A stretch of 64,000 bases of DNA from Maribacter antarcticus DSM 21422 (GCF_000621125.1 NZ_JHZC01000007.1:124001-188000); one strand, 5' to 3'; shown: positions 43,932 to 52,740, numbered from the stretch's first letter. Program-made: numbers and translations. The notes: generated by a model from the letters alone, not told the origin.

Positions 43932-44718
43932 CATATTTGATTTAACCGATAAAGTTATTATTGTGACTGGAGGTTACGGCCACTTGGGCAGTGGAATAGT
44001 AAACTCTTTGTTAGGCTTTGGCGCTAAAGTTATTGTTGCGGGAAGGACAAAAGAAAAATATCAAGAAAAGTTTAAAGACATTAAAAAGGCTAATTTGTTT
44101 TTCGAAAAATTTGATATTAGTCAAAGTGGTGAGGATTTCATGAGTCAATTCAAGGAATTTAAAAGTAAATACGGATCTATTGATGTCGTATTTAATAATG
44201 CACATTTTGCTAGAGGGTCTAACCAAGAAAATATGTCAGATGAAGACTGGAGCTATACCATGGAGGGTGTATTGGCATCTGTCCAAAAGAGCATAAAGGC
44301 TTCCATTCCAATAATGAGAGAGCAAAAGCATGGTAAAATTATTAATATAGCGTCCATGTATGGACATATAAGTCCAAACTTTAAACGATTGTATGAAGGT
44401 GATGATTGTGAAAAGTACACTAATCCGCCACATTATGGAGCAGCAAAGGCAGGTGTAATACAGCTTACCAAGTATTATGCTGTTCTATTAGGTAAAGAGA
44501 ATATTTATGTTAATGCTATTTCTCCCGGACCTTTCTCTAAGGACCAAATTCAAGAAGATAATCCTGCTTTTATAAAAAAATTAGAGCAATCTAACCCATT
44601 AAATAGAATTGGACAACCTAAAGATTTAGCAGGGATAAGTGTATTATTAAGCAGTGAGGCTTCTAACTTTATAACAGGACAGAATTTTGCTGTTGATGGT
44701 GGTTGGACAATTTGGTAA
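43924..44718 (+). CDS. Short-chain dehydrogenase/reductase
   Basis: 264 residues, classical SDR. The cofactor motif TGGYGHLGSGIV is near residue 16, followed by FNNAHFARG. The catalytic Ser is in NIASMYGHI and Y-x3-K in HYGAAKAGVIQL; the C-terminus is the usual SSEASNFITGQNFAVDGGW. The sequence is closest in style to SDRs of polysaccharide and nonulosonate clusters, but the substrate cannot be told. It sits between the AKR and the SpsF-like gene, both overlapping or nearly so. Confidence 0.85.
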   Translation: MTSIFDLTDKVIIVTGGYGHLGSGIVNSLLGFGAKVIVAGRTKEKYQEKFKDIKKANLFFEKFDISQSGEDFMSQFKEFKSKYGSIDVVFNNAHFARGSNQENMSDEDWSYTMEGVLASVQKSIKASIPIMREQKHGKIINIASMYGHISPNFKRLYEGDDCEKYTNPPHYGAAKAGVIQLTKYYAVLLGKENIYVNAISPGPFSKDQIQEDNPAFIKKLEQSNPLNRIGQPKDLAGISVLLSSEASNFITGQNFAVDGGWTIW

Positions 44719-44722
44719 GATT

Positions 44723-45547
44723 ATGAAAATAGGAGCAGTAATACAAGCTAGGTATGATTCTACAAGGCTTCCGGGTAAAGTTTTAATGAACTTGCCTTTT
44801 AACGAGAATAAAACAATTTTAAATCAAATTGTAAATCGTTTACAAAAGGTAAAGTTAATTGATGAAATTATAATTGCTACAAGTAATAACCCAAAAGATG
44901 CCGTAATAGAAACTTTTGCACGAGAGCAAAGAATAAAATGTATTAGAGGAGACGAAAACAATGTTCTTAAAAGATTTGTGCAAGTTATTAAAGAAGAGAA
45001 TTTAGATGTGGTAATCAGAATCACTGGCGATAACCCCGTTGTTTTGATTGATATTCTAGAAAAAGCCTTACAACAACATTTAAAATCGAATTTTGATTAT
45101 ACTAGAAACTTAAACCTTCCTTATGGAACCAGTTTTGAAATCGTCAATGCCAATGTACTTGAAAAAGTTAGTCAAGAGCCCGATTTGAGTGAAAGCGATA
45201 AAGAACATGTCACAATTTATATAAAAAATAACAGAAAGACTTTCTCTATTTTAGAACTTGATCACAAGGTTAATTATTCTGATTTTAGGTTTACAGTAGA
45301 CTATCCATCAGATTACGGCGCTATGAACATTATATATCAGTATCTTTCTACTTTAGATTACAATTATAATTTGAAAACTTTGTTAGAGTTTCTTGAGGAT
45401 AACAGTTGGATTCAAGGTATAAATAATTCTAATCTTCAAAAAAAACAAGGCAACAACCTTGAAGAAGAATTAGAAATTGCCGTTGGAGTTTTGGGTAGTT
45501 TAGAATTGAATAGAGTGGTCTTATTTTTAAAAGATAAATTAGGTTGA
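44723..45547 (+). CDS. SpsF/NeuA-like cytidylyltransferase family protein
   Basis: 274 residues from the ATG at 44723; a longer open frame from 44687 adds twelve residues with no family support. The N-terminus MKIGAVIQARYDSTRLPGKV is the SpsF signature of nucleotidyltransferases related to CMP-KDO/CMP-NeuA synthetases, followed by IIIATSNNPKD, RGDENNVLKRF and ITGDNPVV. It is the only candidate in the cluster for activating the nonulosonic acid (PseF step), although canonical PseF proteins are shorter and start differently. The last ~60 residues form an extra C-terminal extension. Confidence 0.8.
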   Translation: MKIGAVIQARYDSTRLPGKVLMNLPFNENKTILNQIVNRLQKVKLIDEIIIATSNNPKDAVIETFAREQRIKCIRGDENNVLKRFVQVIKEENLDVVIRITGDNPVVLIDILEKALQQHLKSNFDYTRNLNLPYGTSFEIVNANVLEKVSQEPDLSESDKEHVTIYIKNNRKTFSILELDHKVNYSDFRFTVDYPSDYGAMNIIYQYLSTLDYNYNLKTLLEFLEDNSWIQGINNSNLQKKQGNNLEEELEIAVGVLGSLELNRVVLFLKDKLG

Positions 45548-45631
45548 AAAAAAATCACTGTTTTAACATTGATAAAGAAACAAAGCAGAATTTTAGAACA
45601 TAATGGTTACTAAATTAAAATAAGCGATAAA

Positions 45632-46456
45632 ATGGAATCCTTTTTTTTTGTTCCGGCATCTAAAATTAATAAGATACTAGAATTCCGCGGTTTAGAAATT
45701 AGTGAATTCATAATTGATTTAGAAGATGCCATAAAGGCTTCTCAGAGAAATGCTTTTTTTTTGGAAATAGACAATTTTGAACACTCTAGAGATTGTTATC
45801 TAAGGGTTCCCTTGCATAGTTTAGTAAAACCTATGGAATTGGATTTATCTTTAATAAAGTCATTCATAAACAAAGGATTTAATAAATATGTACTGCCAAA
45901 AATAAATTCGGTAACAGAATTGGAGCTGGTTTTAAAAGTTTTGTACAATGATTTCTTAGATGTTATCTTGCTAGTAGAAACACCTATGCTATATTTAGAG
46001 CTCTTAACCATGACTTTTAAGAATTCAAAAAAACTCACAGGAATTGGATTGGGTAGTCATGATTTTATGTCAATCATTGGAGGTAAGCATCAATTAGAAA
46101 ACTTAGAGCTTATACGCCAAAACATATTATATTTAGCAAGGGCTTGGGACATTACTGCGATAGATATTGCCTCTATGGAGATGAATAATGATGATGATTT
46201 TAAGAAAGAAATTGTTGATGGGCATGATAAGGGTTATGATGCCAAATTCATTATTCATCCTAAACAGCACAAAATACTTAACAGCTTTCAATTTTATACA
46301 GAAGAAGAATATTTATTTGCTCTTAGAGTTAATAAGGTGGTATCTAAATTGGAGAATAATAAGGAGTTTAATCCTATAATCATAGATGGGAAGATAATAG
46401 AGCAACCTCATTTAAATAGGATACAAAAAATTATAAAAAATTATAAAAAACTATAA
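45632..46456 (+). CDS. HpcH/HpaI aldolase/CitE-like lyase (first copy)
   Basis: 274 residues, CitE/malyl-CoA-lyase-like TIM barrel. The start SFFFVPASKINKIL and FIIDLEDAIKASQR give the family's conserved acidic residues near 30. Later features are ILLVETPMLYLEL (metal-binding Glu), the GLGSHDFMSIIGG segment, and DAKFIIHPKQHKILN. CitE-type enzymes join or split acetyl- or propionyl-CoA with glyoxylate or related 2-oxo acids. The substrate here is unknown. It is followed by a MaoC-like gene (8-bp gap) and a second CitE-like gene, an unusual trio for a polysaccharide cluster. Confidence 0.82.
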   Translation: MESFFFVPASKINKILEFRGLEISEFIIDLEDAIKASQRNAFFLEIDNFEHSRDCYLRVPLHSLVKPMELDLSLIKSFINKGFNKYVLPKINSVTELELVLKVLYNDFLDVILLVETPMLYLELLTMTFKNSKKLTGIGLGSHDFMSIIGGKHQLENLELIRQNILYLARAWDITAIDIASMEMNNDDDFKKEIVDGHDKGYDAKFIIHPKQHKILNSFQFYTEEEYLFALRVNKVVSKLENNKEFNPIIIDGKIIEQPHLNRIQKIIKNYKKL

Positions 46457-46464
46457 AATATAAC

Positions 46465-46920
46465 ATGAAAGCGTTTGAGTTAGGAAACTATTTTGAGGAT
46501 TTTAAGGTTGGTGAGATTATAAATCACAGCACCTCTAAGACTATTTTTGAGAGTGATAATAATTTGTTCAGTCTTTTAACAATGAACCATCATCCGGTAC
46601 ACACCAATTTAGATTTTGTTAAAGATCATCAGCATAAAAAAATATTAGTAGTAGGAACTTTAGTTTTTAGTTTGGCAGTTGGAATTACTGTTCCAGATAT
46701 CAGTGGCAAGGCAATTGCTAATCTCGAATATGAAACAGTAAAGCATTTGGGACCAGTCTTTATTAACGACACTATTTATGCGAAAACCAAAATTCTAGAT
46801 AAATGGATTACAAAATCTAATAATACCAGAGGTATTGTTTACGTAGAAACAATAGCTTACAATCAAAAAAAGCAACCCGTATTAAGTTTTAGAAGAAAAG
46901 TGCTAATTCCTAAAAAATAA
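46465..46920 (+). CDS. MaoC-like (R)-enoyl-CoA hydratase/mesaconyl-CoA-hydratase-type protein
   Basis: 151 residues, single hot-dog domain. The opening FEDFKVGEIINHSTSKTI and DNNLFSLLTMNHHPVHTN match the MaoC/mesaconyl-CoA-hydratase style, in which D and H of the ...N-x2-P-[IVL]-H motif are catalytic; here they read DNN and HPVH. The later FSLAVGITVPDISGK and NLEYETVKHLGPVF are also family-like. It could hydrate an unsaturated acyl-CoA such as mesaconyl-CoA, whose product a CitE-type lyase would split or, in reverse, build. It lies between two CitE-like genes with gaps of 8 and 5 bp. Confidence 0.82.
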   Translation: MKAFELGNYFEDFKVGEIINHSTSKTIFESDNNLFSLLTMNHHPVHTNLDFVKDHQHKKILVVGTLVFSLAVGITVPDISGKAIANLEYETVKHLGPVFINDTIYAKTKILDKWITKSNNTRGIVYVETIAYNQKKQPVLSFRRKVLIPKK

Positions 46921-46925
46921 CTCTA

Positions 46926-47810
46926 ATGGACAAGATGTTAATGAGGAGTCTAATGTTTGTTCCTGCTCATAGTGAAAAATTAATGACAAGTGCCACTAAA
47001 CTATCCGCAGACGTTTTATTGCTAGATATTGAGGACTCCGTACAACCTTTAAAAAACAAACAAATAGCTCGGGATATGGTACTTAAATATCTTGAAGAGG
47101 GGAAATTTAAAGGCAAACATATTTTTCCAAGGATTAACGACAGAGAAAGTGGGCAATTGTTAAAGGATGTCACCCAACTTTCAGTAAAAGGAGTAGATGG
47201 GTTTATGTACCCAAAAGCAAAAACAGGAAAGGATATCTATTTTTTTGATAAACTTTTAGAAACCATAGAATATGAAAAAGGAATAGAAACGGGAACATTT
47301 AAAATTATACCTTTAATAGAGACTGCTTCTGCAGTAATGAATGTCCAAGAAATTTGTTCTGTTTCTAAAAGAGTGATAGCCGTAGCATACGGCTCAGAAG
47401 ACTTTATAACCGATTTAGAAGGAATACATGACAATGAACATTTGAGTTTGTTTACGCCAAGAGCATTAATAGCTATGGGAGCAAGAGCGCAAAATGTAAT
47501 TCCTATCGACACAGTTCATGTACGAGTAAAAGATTTAGTGGATTTGGAGGAGAACTTAAAGCTTTCTGTGAAGCTCGGATTTGAGGGAATGCTGGTTTTA
47601 AATCCTATAGAACTAGAATTGGTTCACCAATACTATTCTCCAACTCTTGATCAAGTAAAACATTCCCAAACTATTTTAGAATTAGATGAGGAGGCAAAGA
47701 AAGACGGGAAAGGAGTAGCGATAATAAAGGGTAAGTTTATTGGCCCGCCATTTGTAGCAAAAGCAAAAAAAATATTAAAAAAGCACAAACTAGTACTTAA
47801 TAAGAAGTAA
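46926..47810 (+). CDS. HpcH/HpaI aldolase/CitE-like lyase (second copy)
   Basis: 294 residues. Features: RSLMFVPAHSEKLM, VLLLDIEDSVQPLK (conserved acidic residues), HIFPRINDRESG, LIETASAVMNVQEI, the AYGSEDFITDLEG segment, and GFEGMLVLNPIELELVH. It is closer than the first copy to standard CitE/malyl-CoA-lyase-like proteins. Two diverged CitE paralogues flanking a MaoC hydratase suggest one acyl-CoA pathway, perhaps a two-subunit lyase or two sequential reactions. Its stop overlaps the acyltransferase gene by one base. Confidence 0.85.
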   Translation: MDKMLMRSLMFVPAHSEKLMTSATKLSADVLLLDIEDSVQPLKNKQIARDMVLKYLEEGKFKGKHIFPRINDRESGQLLKDVTQLSVKGVDGFMYPKAKTGKDIYFFDKLLETIEYEKGIETGTFKIIPLIETASAVMNVQEICSVSKRVIAVAYGSEDFITDLEGIHDNEHLSLFTPRALIAMGARAQNVIPIDTVHVRVKDLVDLEENLKLSVKLGFEGMLVLNPIELELVHQYYSPTLDQVKHSQTILELDEEAKKDGKGVAIIKGKFIGPPFVAKAKKILKKHKLVLNKK

Positions 47811-48466
47811 TGAAAAAGTTAATTATTATCGGAGGTTATGGCAATGGTACTGTTGTTCAATCAACAGTGGAAGATATAAATCAGGTAAAGCCAGAATGGG
47901 AGCTTTTAGGTTTTTTAAATGACAACGAAAAGAAGCCTATTAATGGCTATCCTGTTTTAGGGGGAATAGATAAAGTAACGGTAAATAAATATTTATTAGA
48001 TGACACTGTTTATTTTTTTTACAGCCTCATATCTGTTAAACTAAATCATAAATTTTTATTTAAATTACTTGACCTAGAAATACCAAAAAAGAAATTTGCT
48101 ACATTAATCCATCCAACCGCAGTGGTGTCTAAACATGCTGAAATTGGTCATGGTGTTTGTATTCAACCTTTTGTGTCAATAGGTCCAAATACAACCATAG
48201 GTAATTTTGTGCAAATTTTTGCACAGTCTTTAGTAGGTCATGGCGCTAAACTAGACGATTATAGTTATGTTGCCAACAATGCTTGTATAGGAGCAGATGT
48301 ACACCTAAAGGAAGGTGCCTATTTAGGCACCAATGCAACTACTTTAGAATATGTTACTCTAGGTAAATGGTCTATAACAGGTATAGGGGCGGTAGTATTA
48401 AAGGATGTAGATGATTATACAAAAGTGGTAGGAAGTCCTGCTAGAGTTATTGGTTCAACAAAATAA
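47810..48466 (+). CDS. NeuD/PglD-like sugar N-acyltransferase
   Basis: 218 residues. An N-terminal nucleotide-sugar-binding Rossmann-type domain (KLIIIGGYGNGTVVQSTV, then LGFLNDNEKKPINGYPVLGG) is followed by left-handed beta-helix hexapeptide repeats (HPTAVVSKHAEIGHGVCIQP ... VGHGAKLDDYSYVANNACI ... GSPARVIG). Catalytic His is likely in VGHGAKL. It probably transfers an acyl group from acyl-CoA to an amino sugar. No GNAT-type PseH is seen in the cluster, so this may be the acyltransferase for the 4-amino group. It follows the CitE trio with a 1-base overlap. Confidence 0.85.
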   Translation: MKKLIIIGGYGNGTVVQSTVEDINQVKPEWELLGFLNDNEKKPINGYPVLGGIDKVTVNKYLLDDTVYFFYSLISVKLNHKFLFKLLDLEIPKKKFATLIHPTAVVSKHAEIGHGVCIQPFVSIGPNTTIGNFVQIFAQSLVGHGAKLDDYSYVANNACIGADVHLKEGAYLGTNATTLEYVTLGKWSITGIGAVVLKDVDDYTKVVGSPARVIGSTK

Positions 48467-48472
48467 ACTTTA

Positions 48473-49477
48473 TTGAATAAAAAAATACTTTTTAGGGTTG
48501 ATGCTGGTGAAAAGGTTGGCTTAGGCCATTTTTTTAGAAGTTATAATTTAGCTCAAGCTTTAGCGGAGAAAGCATATTCGGTTACTTTTGCACATGCAAA
48601 ATCTACCTTTTGGAATAGTATTAAGAACTTTCAATTTCCACATTTAGAATTGGATGGACAAAATATTAATAATGAAACAATTAATATTTGCTTAAATAAC
48701 CAGTATGATTTGCTTTATGTTGATGGTATTTTGGATTTTGAAACTGAAAGTTTCAAGAAACTCAAAAATAGAACTAAAGTTATTTTTTATCAAAATTTAA
48801 GTGAATCTAGACATTTCGCAGATATTTATATTTTACCGTCCATTCACCAAGAGGCATCCTATTTTTTAAAATTTGACAAACTAAAAACAAAAATTTATCA
48901 AGGGCTTGAATATTTTACATTTAATGCTAAAATTAACAAGTTAGCCCCAAAACAAATTAACCTTAATAACGATTTAAGTGAAATTGGAATTATATGTGGA
49001 GGAAGTGACCCAAGAAATGTAACGAGTAAGCTGTACGATTTAATCGATTTTCCAAAATGGAATACTATTACATTTAATTTCTATTTGGGTGAAAATTATA
49101 TGTACTCAAATAGTATCCCTCAACCATACTTCATGAATGTTAATTTTTTACCCTATGACATGAATGTAATATATAATAGCGATTTGCTTATAGCTGCATT
49201 TGGAGTAAGTACATATGAATTTATGGCCTTAGGTATGCCCATCATAAGTATTGGTCATCAAGAGTCCAATGCACATGCTTCTAAAGTGTTAAATGAAAAA
49301 ACGAAGGCTATTTTTCATTTAGGTTTAATAGATTTGTTAAAGGCAGACACCCTAAATGAAACGATTGGCGAACTTGTAAATGACACGACCATCCGTAAAT
49401 TATTAAGCGAGAAATCTAAAGTAATATTAGATTTTAAAGGAATAGATAGAATAGTAGAAATTATAGAGCGTATTTGA
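48473..49477 (+). CDS. pseG: UDP-sugar hydrolase of pseudaminic-acid synthesis (PseG-like)
   Basis: 334 residues, GT-B-like hydrolase. It removes UDP from UDP-2,4-diacetamido-2,4,6-trideoxy-altrose. The start uses TTG at 48473, 6 nt after the stop of the preceding gene; no in-frame ATG lies between that stop and the conserved start ILFRVDAGEKVGLGHFFRS, where GLGHFFR carries the catalytic-type His. The later IICGGSDPRN, MPIISIGHQESNAHA and FEFMALG-like segment are as in PseG. pseI follows after a 1-bp gap. Confidence 0.85.
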   Translation: MNKKILFRVDAGEKVGLGHFFRSYNLAQALAEKAYSVTFAHAKSTFWNSIKNFQFPHLELDGQNINNETINICLNNQYDLLYVDGILDFETESFKKLKNRTKVIFYQNLSESRHFADIYILPSIHQEASYFLKFDKLKTKIYQGLEYFTFNAKINKLAPKQINLNNDLSEIGIICGGSDPRNVTSKLYDLIDFPKWNTITFNFYLGENYMYSNSIPQPYFMNVNFLPYDMNVIYNSDLLIAAFGVSTYEFMALGMPIISIGHQESNAHASKVLNEKTKAIFHLGLIDLLKADTLNETIGELVNDTTIRKLLSEKSKVILDFKGIDRIVEIIERI

Positions 49478-49478
49478 A

Positions 49479-50489
49479 ATGATAAATCCAGAAAAAGTAT
49501 TTGTAATAGCAGAGTTATCCGCCAATCACAATAATGATTTAAACCTAGCAAAAAAAACTATTGATGCCATAGCGGAATCAGGAGCAGATGCAGTAAAGGT
49601 ACAAACATACACAGCAGATTCACTAACGCTAAATGTGGATAACGAGCACTTTGGACCTAGAAAAGATGGCTTGTGGAAAGGAAAAACCTTATATGAGCTT
49701 TTTACGGAAGGGAGCTTGCCCTATGAGTGGCATCCAGAGTTAAAAAAATACTCAGAATCTTTAGGTTTGATTTTTTTTTCATCACCTTTTGATAGGGAAG
49801 GAGTAGACTTTTTGGAGTTATTAAATGTAGGTCTCTATAAGATTGCATCTCCTGAAATAACGGACATACCTTTAATTTCATATGTTGCATCAAAAGGTAA
49901 ACCTATGATTATGTCTACGGGTCTTGCAAGCTTAGCAGACATACAACTAGCTGTTGACACTTGTAGGAAAGAGGGAAATAATGATATTACCCTATTAAAA
50001 TGCACATCTGAGTATCCCGCAACACCAGACATGGCAAATTTATTAACTATACCTAATCTTAAAGAGACTTTTAACGTTAAGGTAGGATTGTCTGATCATA
50101 GTTTTGGGAGCACAGTACCAGTAGTAGCAGTATCACTTGGAGCTACTGTTGTAGAAAAGCATTTTGTTTTAAACAGAGAAAAAGGAGGTATTGATGCAGC
50201 TTTTTCAATGGAGCCCCATGAGTTTAAACACATGGTTTCATCAGTTAAAGATGCAAAAGATGCGCTAGGTAGTGTTTCTTATAATTTAACAGATAGAAAT
50301 AAGAATAGAAGACGATCCATCTTTATTTATAAAGATGTTAAGAAAAACGATAAAATTTCTATTGAGAATGTTAAATGTATTAGGCCTGGAAACGGTCTAC
50401 ATCCAATGTATTACAATGAAATTATAAATAAAAAATTTAGTCAAGATTTAAAAGCTGGAACACCCTTGAGTTGGGAATTGTTATGCTAA
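49479..50489 (+). CDS. pseI: Pseudaminic acid synthase
   Basis: 336 residues, NeuB family. An N-terminal TIM barrel begins FVIAELSANHNNDLNLAKKT, with ADAVKVQTYTADSLT, FFSSPFDREGVDFLE, and MSTGLASLADIQ. A C-terminal SAF (antifreeze-like) domain runs from ~280 (NRRRSIFIYKDVKKNDKI ... RPGNGLHPMYY). It condenses the altrose sugar with phosphoenolpyruvate to make the nonulosonic acid. The ANHN and KVQTYTAD motifs are PseI-like, though legionaminate synthases are similar; pseB/pseC/pseG context favours pseudaminic acid. Confidence 0.92.
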   Translation: MINPEKVFVIAELSANHNNDLNLAKKTIDAIAESGADAVKVQTYTADSLTLNVDNEHFGPRKDGLWKGKTLYELFTEGSLPYEWHPELKKYSESLGLIFFSSPFDREGVDFLELLNVGLYKIASPEITDIPLISYVASKGKPMIMSTGLASLADIQLAVDTCRKEGNNDITLLKCTSEYPATPDMANLLTIPNLKETFNVKVGLSDHSFGSTVPVVAVSLGATVVEKHFVLNREKGGIDAAFSMEPHEFKHMVSSVKDAKDALGSVSYNLTDRNKNRRRSIFIYKDVKKNDKISIENVKCIRPGNGLHPMYYNEIINKKFSQDLKAGTPLSWELLC

Positions 50490-51727
50490 ATAAAAAAAAT
50501 CTTGAAAAGGCACTTACACTTGCTTGTAGACTTCTGGGATTAGGGTCAAGATTTCTATTAACTTTTTTAATTACCAAGGAAATATCCTTAGAGTTTCAAG
50601 GCGAATATACTTTAGTCACAACAACCGTTGCGTTATTGATAATATTCTTTGGATTTGATTTTTATGTTTATTCAAATAGGTTAATTATTAAAGGGAACGA
50701 GCGTAAGATTTTTTACTTTAAAAACTCTCTTATTTTTTACTCTTTTTCCTATGTCTTGTTACTTCCTATTATTTGGACGATATATAATTATGTAACTTTT
50801 ATTGATTTAGGTTCTTTTTGGGTCTTATATTTTTTGATAATTTTTGAGCATCTAGGACAAGAATTTTTTAGGACCTATATTTCTTTACGAAATCCATTAT
50901 TTGCAAATATTTTGCTTTTTATTAGAACAGGTATTTGGGCAGGTATTATTGTGATTAATTTAGTTTTTAATCAAGGTTTTACCATAAGTATTGCTGAAAT
51001 TTTGCAATTATGGTTATGCTTTGCTTTTTTAACATCTGTTCTCGGCATTTGTTTCTATCCTGGAATAACTGGATTTTTTAGCGCTCAAGTAGATTTTTCT
51101 TGGATAAAGAAGGGCATTGGTGTAGGCTTAACTATGTTTTTATCCACTATTTGTTTAAAGATAATAGAATATTCAGATCGGTATTTAATTACTTACTTTT
51201 TAGGTAAAGTAGATTTAGGTGTTTATGCCTTATATTTCCAATTGGCTAATCTAATTAATGTAATGGTGTTTACAATGTATATATCATTTGTATATCCAGA
51301 TATCATTCAAGCTGTACATGAGAAAGACTTAACAGGAATTAATAAGGGAATGAAAACGATAAAAAATAAAACATTCTTGTTAATAGGTATCTATGCTATT
51401 TGCTCAATAGTATTCATTCCTTTTTTTCTAAATTACATAGGTAAAGAGGAACTATATGCAAACGTTCCAATTTTTTATATTTTATTGACAGGTTGCTTAT
51501 TGTTAAACTTAAGTTTTTCTTATCATTATTTGATAGTGGGGTATGAAAAGGAGAGTCAGATTTTAAAAGCAACACTCTTAGCTTGCGTTTTTAATGTAGC
51601 CGCCAATATCATACTCATTCCTCTTTTAGGAATATACGGCGCTGCTATCTCGCTTTTAATAGGTAATATTTGTCTTTTTATTTTTAAAAGAAAGTATAGT
51701 AACAAAATAATAGCACAATGGAAATAA
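50483..51727 (+). CDS. Polysaccharide flippase (Wzx-like)
   Basis: 414 residues from the ATG at 50483, which overlaps pseI by 7 bases; a TTG four codons upstream is less likely. About 12 membrane helices are visible as alternating hydrophobic blocks (TTTVALLIIFFGFDFYVYS, TMFLSTICLKII ... YSDRYLITYFLGKVDLGVY), the MATE/Wzx-like fold. It would flip undecaprenyl-linked repeat units across the inner membrane. The YSDRY segment resembles the SDR/YLI motif region typical of Wzx proteins. Confidence 0.8.
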   Translation: MLNKKNLEKALTLACRLLGLGSRFLLTFLITKEISLEFQGEYTLVTTTVALLIIFFGFDFYVYSNRLIIKGNERKIFYFKNSLIFYSFSYVLLLPIIWTIYNYVTFIDLGSFWVLYFLIIFEHLGQEFFRTYISLRNPLFANILLFIRTGIWAGIIVINLVFNQGFTISIAEILQLWLCFAFLTSVLGICFYPGITGFFSAQVDFSWIKKGIGVGLTMFLSTICLKIIEYSDRYLITYFLGKVDLGVYALYFQLANLINVMVFTMYISFVYPDIIQAVHEKDLTGINKGMKTIKNKTFLLIGIYAICSIVFIPFFLNYIGKEELYANVPIFYILLTGCLLLNLSFSYHYLIVGYEKESQILKATLLACVFNVAANIILIPLLGIYGAAISLLIGNICLFIFKRKYSNKIIAQWK

Positions 51728-52740
51728 AAAATATTATCATAGTGTTGACGCCGTTTCAGAAGGATACTATGGAGCGATTATTTGAAAACTTATTCAAACA
51801 AAAAAGTACATTAATCTACCATAGCGAGCATACATCATTTAAAACGTACAACAGTGAGATACTTACAATTAATAATTTCAAATTTTCCAAAAATAGGTTA
51901 CTCAATTATAAATATTACTTAGAATGCAAAAAAGCAATAGCTATAATTAGAAAAGAGATAAATGGTTTAGAAGCCAAATATTCGTTTCATGAAAAACTCA
52001 ATATGTATATTGGTAGTGAAAAAGATATTTTCACACAAATGTTTTTACAAACTCCTTTTATAAACAGTAAATTAAATGACTTAATAGCTATAGAAGAGGG
52101 CTTAGGCTACTATAAATATAAATCTAATTGGAAAATAACATTGACAAAGTATGTTTATCAATGTTTGACTCCACTACTTTTTAAGGAAAAATTAAAATAC
52201 ATATATACATTAGGGCTTTATCCTAGAATTAATAAAGTCTATGCAAGATTACCACAGATGCTCCCTATCAAAAGGGAAAATGTAGAGTACTTAAGTATTG
52301 ATGCAACTAAAAGAAAAGTAACTAAAAAATATAATGCTCATTCCAATAAAATTTTGATATTTTCATTACCTAATCAAGATTATGATCTTAACGAAGAAGA
52401 AAAATTTAGAATATTTTCTAAATTAATAAATTCATTTGTAGGAAAAGCAATTATAATTAAACCCCACCCTAGGGAGAATGCACTCTTATTTGATAGATTT
52501 TCTAATAATAAAGATGTTCAGATATTAAGGAAGGATGAAATTGGCGAGAGCATTGATTATTTTGAATTTGAGAAGATTTTTAATTTTTCATCTTCAGTGA
52601 TTATTGATATTTTAACAACAGGGTATCCTAAAAAGGCAGTGCATACCATTTTCATAAAAGGAAGTTCAAATTTGATTTTTTTCAAAGAGACAACTTGTAT
52701 TAAATTAATAGAACTAGAAAATTATAATTTTGAAAGTTAA
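51718..52740 (+). CDS. Sialyltransferase-like (GT52/polysialyltransferase-type) glycosyltransferase
   Basis: 340 residues, no signal peptide. Bacterial sialyltransferase-like motifs are present in order: an acidic-acidic-Gly motif in LIAIEEGLGYYKY (~134-140), an HP motif in IIIKPHPREN (~245-250), and a serine pair in NFSSSVIIDIL (~288-296). These CMP-sugar-binding hallmarks are shared by families such as GT38, GT52 and GT80. In this cluster it is a strong candidate for the transferase of CMP-pseudaminic acid or a related CMP-nonulosonate. It overlaps the flippase gene by 10 bases. Substrate unproven. Confidence 0.65.
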   Translation: MEIKNIIIVLTPFQKDTMERLFENLFKQKSTLIYHSEHTSFKTYNSEILTINNFKFSKNRLLNYKYYLECKKAIAIIRKEINGLEAKYSFHEKLNMYIGSEKDIFTQMFLQTPFINSKLNDLIAIEEGLGYYKYKSNWKITLTKYVYQCLTPLLFKEKLKYIYTLGLYPRINKVYARLPQMLPIKRENVEYLSIDATKRKVTKKYNAHSNKILIFSLPNQDYDLNEEEKFRIFSKLINSFVGKAIIIKPHPRENALLFDRFSNNKDVQILRKDEIGESIDYFEFEKIFNFSSSVIIDILTTGYPKKAVHTIFIKGSSNLIFFKETTCIKLIELENYNFES

